Below are positions 9,084 through 15,758 of a stretch of DNA of 38,256 nt, in pieces. Below the pieces are notes generated by a model. That model saw only the letters and a list, made by a program, of their open reading frames with translations, ran no database searches and was not told the DNA's origin. Each line of letters begins with the position of its first letter. The stretch's first letter is position 1. The stretch is from the NCBI GenBank assembly GCA_017476165.1, contig JAFVDR010000299.1:1-38256 (forward strand), written 5' to 3'. Source of the DNA: Treponema sp. (GTDB lineage Bacteria; Spirochaetota; Spirochaetia; Treponematales; Treponemataceae). A program made the position numbers and the translations under genes.

Positions 9084-9125
9084 CGCCTGTCGCCTGTCGC
9101 CTGTCGCCTGTCGCCTGTCGCCTGT
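9084..9125 (+). repeat. Six tandem copies of the heptamer CGCCTGT
   Basis: The heptamer repeats six times without error. Because 7 is not a multiple of 3, a change in copy number would shift any reading frame through it. It can also change leader length or spacing. A partial seventh unit (cgctg) follows. Confidence 0.95.
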
Positions 9126-9141
9126 CGCTGCGCGAACTCAT

Positions 9142-9162
9142 CGAGTTTGCTTTGCAAACTCG
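9142..9162. repeat. Short inverted repeat (hairpin)
   Basis: Nine-base arms (9142-9150 and 9154-9162, CGAGTTTGC type) with a 3-base loop. It lies directly after the heptamer array, in the leader of the 9324 operon. Confidence 0.75.
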
Positions 9163-9260
9163 CTCTTTACAGACTGTGCTACGCAAGATTGCGATTGTCG
9201 TTACACAAGTTTATGGCGTAAAGAATATTCAAAATACAACAATCGATTTCCTCTCATACA

Positions 9261-9307
9261 AGCCTCTGGAGACGCGATTAGTCGCGTCTCTGGAGGCTGT
9301 AGTTTTT
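9261..9307 (+). terminator. Strong hairpin with T-run, candidate leader terminator
   Basis: A 17-bp stem (9261-9277 with 9282-9298, two G-U pairs) with a 4-base loop, followed by five T at 9303-9307. It sits 17 bases before the ATG of the next gene, so it could terminate transcription from the 8961 promoter or act as an attenuator. Confidence 0.75.
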
Positions 9308-9323
9308 GTAAAAAGGAGATGTC

Positions 9324-10034
9324 ATGAGTAAACCAGAACAAATAAGAGCATTTGTTGACTCTTTTCAGAGTCTGCTCAATGCCAACAGGAAGGATGTAGA
9401 CCGTATAAAACGAGAGTCTCGGTTACTAAGCATCCGTTACAAGCTGACGCTGGATTTGCGTGTCAGCATAGAAACGGAGTATTCTGACACCAAGACCCCG
9501 GATGTAAGGGAGTGCTATGAGCGTCTTTTTAAATTTCTTGACTTGTGGAATGTTTATGAAATCTGTATGTCCTATGGCGAAAGACTCGGAATGACTTCGA
9601 AAAGCCATGAATGGAATTCGGAATTTCTAAATGAAGACGGTATAAAAGAATTTCTTACCGCACAGGAGGGGGCTTTTAAAAAACAGTTTCTTGATTCTGA
9701 AAAGAATGTACAGGAATACAGGGAATATCTTTCGCACTTCGCAGATTTGCCTGCCATTTGCAATGGTAACAAGGACAAGTATAAGAAATATCTTTCTCAG
9801 AATGCGGAAAACTTTGACTACAGGCAGCTGCTGTTTATCCAGTACATGGAGAGAAATGCCTATTACCACGGTGGAGAGGCTGCCAGAGCTGGAATCCATT
9901 ACAGCTACAGGAAAAAGCAGCTTGCTTTCTTTACAGAATTCTTGACGCAGTTCGTGGCTATTCTTGGTGCAAGGCTGTTTGTCATGGAGAAAAAATTCTT
10001 AGATACAAAGTATAATACGGAGGAAATCGTATGA
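9324..10034 (+). CDS. Conserved-looking soluble protein with a HEPN-like R-x4-H motif
   Basis: I do not recognise the family. This is a 236-residue, largely helical protein without signal peptide or membrane helix. Residues 177-182 read RNAYYH, matching the R-(polar)-x3-H active-site motif of HEPN ribonucleases, and lie late in a helical region, as expected for HEPN. That hint is from one motif only. The start ATG has a good AAGGAG (9313-9318) 5 bases upstream. The stop overlaps the next start (ATGA), so translation is coupled to a secreted protein, which is unusual for a toxin-antitoxin pair. The strong hairpin upstream suggests controlled expression. Confidence 0.7.
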   Translation: MSKPEQIRAFVDSFQSLLNANRKDVDRIKRESRLLSIRYKLTLDLRVSIETEYSDTKTPDVRECYERLFKFLDLWNVYEICMSYGERLGMTSKSHEWNSEFLNEDGIKEFLTAQEGAFKKQFLDSEKNVQEYREYLSHFADLPAICNGNKDKYKKYLSQNAENFDYRQLLFIQYMERNAYYHGGEAARAGIHYSYRKKQLAFFTEFLTQFVAILGARLFVMEKKFLDTKYNTEEIV

Positions 10035-10909
10035 AAGTAAAAAGAGGGGCGACTGCATTGCTTTGCTTTGTGCTTGCATCAGGAAACCTTATGTATTCCG
10101 AGTCGCTTTCGGAAAAGTTTAAGAAAGCGAAGAATCAAGTTGTTAAGGAATTTAAAGACAAGACTGAGCAGGAAAAGAAAAAGGACAGTTCCCAGAAACA
10201 GGAACAGAAGGAATCTGATGCTTCTAAAACACAGCAAAAGCAGTCTAATAAGACGGCCGACGCAAAGCAGCAGAAAAAGCCAGCCAACACCAAGGCAGCA
10301 AAGCTTGAAGCCCTCAAGCGGAAAGCTCTGGATGCGTATGAATTCCCCGAGCAGATGGTTGCAAGGTATGAGGAAAAGAAAGGTACAAAAATTTTGTCCG
10401 CTTTGACTCCTGTGGATGCGTTTTATGTCAACAAAATAGGACTGGATCAAGATGATATTAATCTTCTCATGGAATGGGCAAGTGCTCCGGAGCGCGGAGA
10501 AAATGGATATGATTTTGAGGACTTTAGAACATCTGAAACAAGACTACCTATGAAGCTTTGTAATGCATTGAGCGAGCTTTGCGGGCTTACTCCCGTTTAT
10601 TGGGAACTTTATGACGACGGAACACTTCATCCTGTAAGAGTTAACTCAAAGTACTACAACGCTAAGCTTGCACACTATTTTACTGGGGGATCTGGGGCTT
10701 TATACCATTATACTTCCAAAATAGTAAGTCCGGTTATTGATACCTCTCGTTATTCAAATCACGTAGTAATTATGGAGACAGGTGGGTTTTCTAGTCCTAC
10801 GGTTGACGAACTGAACATAATCGAGGTGTCTGGAAAACTAAAAGGGGCTTCTGGAGGCTTTTGTATCCGCAAACAGGGCAGTATCAATTCAAACGCGGGA
10901 GAACAATAA
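10031..10909 (+). CDS. Secreted protein with a charged Lys/Gln-rich linker, family unknown
   Basis: A 292-residue protein. An N-terminal signal peptide (about 1-23) precedes a very polar Lys/Gln/Ser-rich stretch at about 28-95, probably an extended or coiled-coil linker. A more ordinary globular part follows at about 100-292, with VNKIGLDQDDINLLMEWAS and a Tyr-rich segment near 220. No lipobox is seen, since the cysteine at 12 sits inside the hydrophobic core. The start overlaps the previous stop, and the next gene begins 2 bases after this stop, so it belongs to a tight operon. I cannot assign a function. Confidence 0.75.
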   Translation: MKVKRGATALLCFVLASGNLMYSESLSEKFKKAKNQVVKEFKDKTEQEKKKDSSQKQEQKESDASKTQQKQSNKTADAKQQKKPANTKAAKLEALKRKALDAYEFPEQMVARYEEKKGTKILSALTPVDAFYVNKIGLDQDDINLLMEWASAPERGENGYDFEDFRTSETRLPMKLCNALSELCGLTPVYWELYDDGTLHPVRVNSKYYNAKLAHYFTGGSGALYHYTSKIVSPVIDTSRYSNHVVIMETGGFSSPTVDELNIIEVSGKLKGASGGFCIRKQGSINSNAGEQ

Positions 10910-10911
10910 TC

Positions 10912-12168
10912 ATGAAAAAGATAAAACATATATTCAGCATTTTGCTTGCTTTTGCAGTAATCTTGCCCGCTACAGCTCAATCCGTACCGGCGGGCAGCAA
11001 GATAACCGTCGGTACGCCAGCCTTTCAGAACGGCGGCGAGGCGGACACCTGGGTGCCCATTTATGTGCAGGGGCAGCTGACCACGGACTTCCAGAACTAT
11101 TCGGGGCTTACCGTCATCGACCGTCAGGCAGCACGGCAGCTGATGGAAGAGCAGAAGATAAAGGAGCAGAACGCATACATCGCGGGCAGCGAGGATGAAA
11201 TCCAGTATGCCGCACTCGTTGATGCGGACTACCTTGTGAGCGTCATGCTCATAAAGACCGGCTCATCCTTTTCGCTCCAGTGCAGCATCCAGAGCGTAAA
11301 GAGCTCCTCTCTGGTCGGCAAGGTTTATTCTGCCCCGAACCTTTCTGAAACTGACTTGAGCAGCGGCAGCGCGGTTCACAAAGCAAGCTACGAGCTACTG
11401 AGCGGAATAGGAGTCCCTGAAGACAGCCTTTTTATGCTCAAGGATAACAGCAACAAGCAGCAGGCAGAAACTGCGGCGAATGTCTTTACCGCAAAGGGCA
11501 TGGCGGTTGAGCAGCAGGGTGGCAGTATCGTACAGGCTATGGCGTATTATCAGAAGGCGGTCGGCTCCAGCAGTGCGATTACAGAGGCTGCTTCCCGTCT
11601 GGATGGGCTTACATCTCAGATTTCCGGTGTGAACCTTGGTGAAACGGCGATGAAAGACATGAAGCTCCGCAAGCAGTGGCAGAAAATCTGGGAAGATATG
11701 ATTGCATATACTAAAGACTACTGGGCAGATGTCGCATACGACCCGTCCCTTCTGGACTTTAAAAACCCAAATTATGAGAAAGGAACGATAGACCTTGTCC
11801 TTCCCATAACGGCGCGACTGAACCCGGAAGTCAAAGATTTGTGGATTCGTCTGATTGATGCCTATGTAAAAACACCAAAGCAGGGCGACTGGAAGCTGGA
11901 TAATTTTTACGATTGGGGAGACGTACAAAAGCGCATCAAGCCAGAAATCGCAATGGCAATCTATAACAGTGACGACGTTTGTATAGGTCATGCGAAAGCT
12001 ACTTATAATCTTAGTTGGTGCGATGGGTCAATTGGTTTTTTCTGGGGCGTAAAAGAATTACGTGCAGAAAAGGTTAATCCGGAACTGATTACAGACAGCC
12101 TGTCGGTAAAGGTTGAGACCAACAGCCCAGGCGGCAGAGTCAGGGCAATGCAGTCAAAAAAGCTGTAG
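10912..12168 (+). CDS. CsgG/FlgO-like secreted protein
   Basis: A 418-residue exported protein. I chose the ATG at 10912, not an upstream in-frame start, because it follows GGGAG and begins a clean signal peptide (MKKIKHIFSILLAFAVIL, then PATAQS). Residues about 28-145 follow the CsgG/FlgO/LpoB-like pattern: ITVGTPAFQN, a helix, GLTVIDRQAARQLMEEQK, then AALVDADYLVSVMLIKTG and a terminal strand. In Vibrio FlgO and in curli secretion such domains act in outer-membrane complexes. The C-terminal half (about 200-418) is unfamiliar. Codons are richer in G and C than in the flanking housekeeping genes. The link to FlgO is an inference from the fold pattern. Confidence 0.75.
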   Translation: MKKIKHIFSILLAFAVILPATAQSVPAGSKITVGTPAFQNGGEADTWVPIYVQGQLTTDFQNYSGLTVIDRQAARQLMEEQKIKEQNAYIAGSEDEIQYAALVDADYLVSVMLIKTGSSFSLQCSIQSVKSSSLVGKVYSAPNLSETDLSSGSAVHKASYELLSGIGVPEDSLFMLKDNSNKQQAETAANVFTAKGMAVEQQGGSIVQAMAYYQKAVGSSSAITEAASRLDGLTSQISGVNLGETAMKDMKLRKQWQKIWEDMIAYTKDYWADVAYDPSLLDFKNPNYEKGTIDLVLPITARLNPEVKDLWIRLIDAYVKTPKQGDWKLDNFYDWGDVQKRIKPEIAMAIYNSDDVCIGHAKATYNLSWCDGSIGFFWGVKELRAEKVNPELITDSLSVKVETNSPGGRVRAMQSKKL

Positions 12169-12191
12169 TTCATGGGCTGGTCGCATAAGAA

Positions 12192-12225
12192 ACTAATCAC
12201 TTTGCGACTGTCACTTTATATTATT
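12192..12225 (+). promoter_or_regulatory. Shared 34-base upstream element, copy 1
   Basis: The ends of this element match 14656-14689 exactly: both start actaatcact, both have CACTTT at offsets 7 and 21, and both end with a TATATTATT box. Only the middle 8 bases differ. It has no canonical -35 box, so it may be an alternative promoter or an operator. The next gene starts 49 bases later. Confidence 0.7.
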
Positions 12226-12273
12226 CTCAAATTTACATACGGGGTTTATCCCCCCAGATAAGGAGTTTATTCT

Positions 12274-13425
12274 ATGAAAAAGACAAGATTTGTCACAGTG
12301 CTTTGCACCATGTTGCTTGCATTTTTTGCAGTGCTGCCACTGGCTGCAGCAGAAAAGACCACGGAAGAAATTGTTGACTGGAACGGCAGGCTGGAGGGCG
12401 AGGAGCAGGTTCCCGCATGGCTCCGTACCATCAGGCGTGGTAATGCAGTCAACTACTGTCAGGAAATGGGACTTATGTCAAAAATCAACCGCGAGTGGAT
12501 GGTTCCCACAGGCAGCCAGTCTTACATCGGTTGGGAAGACGGTCTGGTAGCTGCCCGTGCCACGGGCTTTATGGCTGTGGGTCAGACGATTGCGACACAG
12601 ATAAGCTCTTCAATCGGCTCCAGCCTGAGCGACGGTGCAAAGAGCAACATCCAGAGAATCTCGCTTTCAAGCGTGACTAACGTGACGGGACTTCAGTTTG
12701 AGGGCTACCACTGGTACGAGGTTGTAAAGGATGTCGTAACAGGTCAGGACAGGAATGGCAAGCCGGTAACGAGCAAGCAGCACGTATGGTATGTATACGC
12801 GTTCTTTTCAATGGATAGGCAGACATACAACACCATGCTCAAGCTGGCCCTCCAGCAGATTTGCCGCGACTCAGGCTTTACGCGCGAGGAAGCCACGCTC
12901 ATCGCTGCCCGTGGACTTGAGGCTCTGGATGAAAAGTACCGTGCAAAGGAAGAGTTCCAGCAGAAAATCGAGCGGGAACAGCAGGAAATGCGCCTTGCAT
13001 GGCAGAGGCAGCAGATGGGCATCCAGCAGTCGTTTGTAAATCAGCAGATTGACCATGGCGACCGCATAATGACAATGGCGGAGCAGAACCAGCGCAATCA
13101 GAACGACCTTGCAAACCGCAATGCCTCTAATCTTTACAATCAGCAGACGATGGGCAAGGTGAACAGCAATCAGATTGCCAACCGCAATGTAGATACCCAG
13201 CAGCAGCAGATTCAGTCTACCACAGAGCAGTTGCAAAGCCGCGACAACGCTGTACAGGAGATGGCACGTGCCAACGCTGCCTCTAACGCAACGCAGTCTG
13301 TGGCAAAATCTGCAATCCTGGCGGAGGCTGCTGCTCAGACAGGAAGCAACCAGACGCCTGCATCTGTTTCTCATGAAGAGACGACAATCATGAATGATCC
13401 GCTTGCCATGCTCTTTAGCATGTAA
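12274..13425 (+). CDS. Secreted LPP20-like protein with Gln/Asn-rich C-terminal region
   Basis: A 383-residue exported protein with a signal peptide (about 1-26). Residues about 40-190 resemble the LPP20/FlgP-like pattern, with VPAWLRTIRRGNA followed by an alanine-rich helix (ARATGFMAVGQTIATQISSS). Residues about 225-340 form a long helical stretch rich in Gln, Asn and Glu, likely coiled coil, ending in an Ala/Ser/Thr-rich tail. There is no lipobox cysteine. Its own promoter-like element is at 12192-12225, and AAGGAG (12259-12264) precedes the ATG. It is followed by a clear LPP20-type gene. Membership of LPP20 here is weaker than for that neighbour. Confidence 0.7.
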   Translation: MKKTRFVTVLCTMLLAFFAVLPLAAAEKTTEEIVDWNGRLEGEEQVPAWLRTIRRGNAVNYCQEMGLMSKINREWMVPTGSQSYIGWEDGLVAARATGFMAVGQTIATQISSSIGSSLSDGAKSNIQRISLSSVTNVTGLQFEGYHWYEVVKDVVTGQDRNGKPVTSKQHVWYVYAFFSMDRQTYNTMLKLALQQICRDSGFTREEATLIAARGLEALDEKYRAKEEFQQKIEREQQEMRLAWQRQQMGIQQSFVNQQIDHGDRIMTMAEQNQRNQNDLANRNASNLYNQQTMGKVNSNQIANRNVDTQQQQIQSTTEQLQSRDNAVQEMARANAASNATQSVAKSAILAEAAAQTGSNQTPASVSHEETTIMNDPLAMLFSM

Positions 13426-13454
13426 TACATGCGTTGCTTATGAACTCTTGTCTG

Positions 13455-13498
13455 TACCGTCCTCTGAATGGGCGGTATGGCTTTCCTAGGATTTTTTT
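13455..13498 (+). promoter_or_regulatory. Hairpin and T-run just before the 13499 gene
   Basis: An 8-bp stem with one G-U pair (13455-13462 with 13470-13477) is followed by a 7-T run at 13492-13498, immediately before the ATG. AGGA at 13488-13491 is the likely ribosome-binding site. The T-run is 14 bases beyond the stem, so this is not a standard terminator. Confidence 0.4.
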
Positions 13499-14566
13499 AT
13501 GAGAACATTGCAGAGAATAATGACTGGCATAGTCCTGTTTTTTTCGGCAGGCCTCCTTTTTGCAGCCCCGGATGAAAAGCCTGCATGGGTGACTGACTGG
13601 CGCTCGATGTACCCTGATGAGGCGTACATTGCGCAGGTGGGAAAGGCCATGGGCAAGAAGGCATCCGAAGAGGCAAGAAACAATGCCGCAAACACCGTGG
13701 CACAGTACCTTCAGACAACCGTGCAGTCAGAGGTGCATACAAACACGGAGTTTAAGACGGAGACGCGTGCCAACGGCACTGTCGCAACATCAACCAAAAA
13801 GACGAACAGTCAGGACATAACGCTGTCCGTAGACTTTACGCTCAGCTCGCTTGAGTTTACGGAGCCATGGTATAACAAGAAGGAAAAGGCATGGTACTGC
13901 CTTGCCTACGTCTCACGCGAAAAGGCATGGGAGCAGTACCGCCCCACCTTGCAAGCTGCACGTGACAAGCTCTTTGCCTTTTACGATGCGGCGAAAAAGA
14001 CTGAGGAACCGCTGTACAGGATTCGCTACTATGCGCAATCGCTTGAGTACGAGCAGCCTTTCTACGAGGCGTATTCATTCTCTCGCCTGTATTCCGCATC
14101 ACTTACAGAAAAAAATTACGGTTCTGACGCGGAGTTTGTTTCTGGCGTGAGGGCACGGAGTGCGGAAGAGAAAAGCCGCTGTACGTTTGCGATTGAGGTT
14201 TCTGGAGACGTGCAGTCATTTGTGTACCAGAAACTGAAGGATGTGCTGAGCAGTGAGTACACTGTAAAGAACAAGGGAGAGGATGCCGCTTACACCGTGA
14301 ATGCTGAGCTGATTCTTTCTGATACTCCTTCTGGTGACCTGCACTTTATAAGTCCTTCGCTAGAGCTTTCCGTAGACGGCAAGAGTGCGACTGTGTTCTC
14401 TTATGCAAAGACGGCTGCAAACTTTCACGGTCTTAGGGAAGACATTGTAAAGGCTAAGGCCGCAAGGGCTGTTGCCGATGAGGTAGGAAAGTCTTTTATG
14501 AAGGAGTTCACCGATACATTGGGGAAAGACGCGGACGATGCTCTCTCACAGCTTCTTGCGATGTAA
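13499..14566 (+). CDS. LPP20-family secreted protein
   Basis: A 355-residue exported protein. A signal peptide (about 1-22) is followed by the LPP20 start PAWVTDWRSMYPDEAYIAQV, then GKAMGKKASEEARNNAANTV and VQSEVHTNTEF. In this family the alanine-rich helix follows a Gly-rich strand; members include Helicobacter LPP20 and Vibrio FlgP, both at the cell envelope. Residues about 215-330 form a second domain of unknown type. It sits downstream of a CsgG/FlgO-like gene and another LPP20-like gene, a combination that recalls flgO-flgP. The gene ends in a hairpin. Confidence 0.82.
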   Translation: MRTLQRIMTGIVLFFSAGLLFAAPDEKPAWVTDWRSMYPDEAYIAQVGKAMGKKASEEARNNAANTVAQYLQTTVQSEVHTNTEFKTETRANGTVATSTKKTNSQDITLSVDFTLSSLEFTEPWYNKKEKAWYCLAYVSREKAWEQYRPTLQAARDKLFAFYDAAKKTEEPLYRIRYYAQSLEYEQPFYEAYSFSRLYSASLTEKNYGSDAEFVSGVRARSAEEKSRCTFAIEVSGDVQSFVYQKLKDVLSSEYTVKNKGEDAAYTVNAELILSDTPSGDLHFISPSLELSVDGKSATVFSYAKTAANFHGLREDIVKAKAARAVADEVGKSFMKEFTDTLGKDADDALSQLLAM

Positions 14567-14570
14567 AAGT

Positions 14571-14619
14571 ATAAGATTCTGTTGCTGCTTTTTATTTGTT
14601 GCAGCAGAATCTGTCTTAT
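14571..14619 (+). terminator. Hairpin closing the secreted-protein genes
   Basis: The 7-base arm at 14574-14580 and GCTGC-type extension pair with 14601-14612, giving about 12 pairs with a 3-base bulge. Outer arms ataaga/tcttat extend it. No T-run follows, so termination may be incomplete. Confidence 0.5.
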
Positions 14620-14655
14620 CAATATCAAAAAAATACTATAACTAAACAAAAAATT

Positions 14656-14689
14656 ACTAATCACTTTTGCATTTTCACTTTATATTATT
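14656..14689 (+). promoter_or_regulatory. Shared 34-base upstream element, copy 2
   Basis: The second copy of the element at 12192-12225, with identical ends and spacing. Its TATATT box (14681-14686) is 36 bases before the ATG at 14723. Confidence 0.7.
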
Positions 14690-14722
14690 CCTGCAAAAAT
14701 GCAAGACCAAAAGGAGGAAAAC

Positions 14723-15304
14723 ATGTCATTACCTTTTGATGAAGAGATTTTTAACTTTACTGATTTTTATATTTACATGTTCGAGAATGCGGCTAAGACA
14801 GATTATATGATTTACGAGGGCAACTGCAAAGCCAATCTTGTAACTGAATTTCCGTCTGAAAAGCGGCTTTTCACAATAACAATTCCGCCGTTTTGTACAG
14901 GGCTGGCAAAGCTCGGTGTGTTTTTAAAAGATTTCAGCACTCTATTGAACGAAATGCTAGTAAAATGGAACAGAGATACCGTTCAGAGGTTTTACACAGA
15001 AACGATGCAAAAGTTTTTCCCCGAATATGTGGCGGATTATGAGCTGGGATTTTATGAAAGGAAAGGCTTTTTGTACTGTACGGTTCAATACACAGAAGAA
15101 GGACATCAAAAAGCGTTCGGCAGGGGCTGGAATGGTACATCGACAGCACATGAAATGATGTGTGACTATGGGCTGCCTCCGTCACGGTTAATGTTTCAGG
15201 AACATGATTCCGTAACACATGAAAGTGTAGAAGACAGATTGCGCAAGGAAATTCGCCGTCTGAAAAAATCTGGTCAATCAACTAATTTGAAGCAACTAAT
15301 ATAA
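14723..15304 (+). CDS. Soluble protein of unknown family, first gene of the MotA/FliG-like cluster
   Basis: I do not recognise this 193-residue protein. It has no signal peptide or membrane helix. The start at 14723 is chosen because AAGGAGG (14711-14717) lies 5 bases upstream; an upstream in-frame ATG at 14699 lacks such a site. It is rich in aromatic residues and has two Cys-containing segments (PPFCTGLAKLG and FLYCTVQY). The next gene starts 15 bases after its stop, and the shared element at 14656-14689 drives the group. A role with the two MotA/FliG-like neighbours is suggested only by position. Confidence 0.7.
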   Translation: MSLPFDEEIFNFTDFYIYMFENAAKTDYMIYEGNCKANLVTEFPSEKRLFTITIPPFCTGLAKLGVFLKDFSTLLNEMLVKWNRDTVQRFYTETMQKFFPEYVADYELGFYERKGFLYCTVQYTEEGHQKAFGRGWNGTSTAHEMMCDYGLPPSRLMFQEHDSVTHESVEDRLRKEIRRLKKSGQSTNLKQLI

Positions 15305-15319
15305 ATAACAAAAGGAGGC

Positions 15320-15754
15320 ATGATTTTTGAGAAACTGCCAAAGGCGAACTCGGACGACAAGGAGCATCTTTTTGCGCTTGTGGATCTCATAGTCAAGATG
15401 GCGGAAAAAGCCAGACGTGAGGGAATTCTTGCACTTGAGGAAAAACTTTACGATGACGATTTTCTGCCGTCTGGTTGCGGAGAAAAGGAGAACTTCCTTA
15501 TCAGGCAGCTTTTCAGGATGCTATGTGACGGCATTGAGGGAACTCTGATTGCCGAATTTGCACGGAACTACGTTGAATCAGTCAATGCTGCTGATGAAAA
15601 AGATCCGTCCCTGCTTGCGCTAATGATTGGAACTACTGGCATTCTTCGCATACAGGAAGGTGTTAATCCTAATGTCGGAGGACAGTGTCTTGCGGCAATG
15701 ATGGGGCATCCTCTCTGCGAGGAATATATCGAGACTCATCTAAGCAAGGATTAG
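15320..15754 (+). CDS. Soluble MotA-loop-like protein
   Basis: A 144-residue protein without membrane helices. Residues 28-42 (KMAEKARREGILALE region) match the cytoplasmic loop of the flagellar stator protein MotA; by eye R32 aligns with E. coli MotA R90 and E40 with E98, the two charges that contact FliG. IRQLFRMLCDGIEGTLIAEF (61-80) matches the following MotA helix, and GILRIQEGVNPNVGG (about 107-121) the MotA C-terminal IQxGxNP segment. The MotA transmembrane helices that normally lie between are absent, so it cannot conduct ions. A paralogous domain opens the next gene. AAGGAGG ends 1 base before the ATG, too close for a normal start, so the true start may be an ATT at 15323. Function unknown. 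Confidence 0.75.
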   Translation: MIFEKLPKANSDDKEHLFALVDLIVKMAEKARREGILALEEKLYDDDFLPSGCGEKENFLIRQLFRMLCDGIEGTLIAEFARNYVESVNAADEKDPSLLALMIGTTGILRIQEGVNPNVGGQCLAAMMGHPLCEEYIETHLSKD

Positions 15755-15758
15755 AGGG

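Noticed and set aside
7114-9125. A CRISPR array suggested by the repeated units at 7114-7157 and 9084-9125.
   Set aside because: The first has two units with no spacer of proper length; the second is a directly joined heptamer array. Neither has repeat-spacer structure or cas genes.
9033-9221. A 62-codon open frame running through the heptamer array downstream of the 8961 promoter.
   Set aside because: Its composition is set by the repeats, it has no good ribosome-binding site, and it resembles no protein family. It is kept only as part of the leader.
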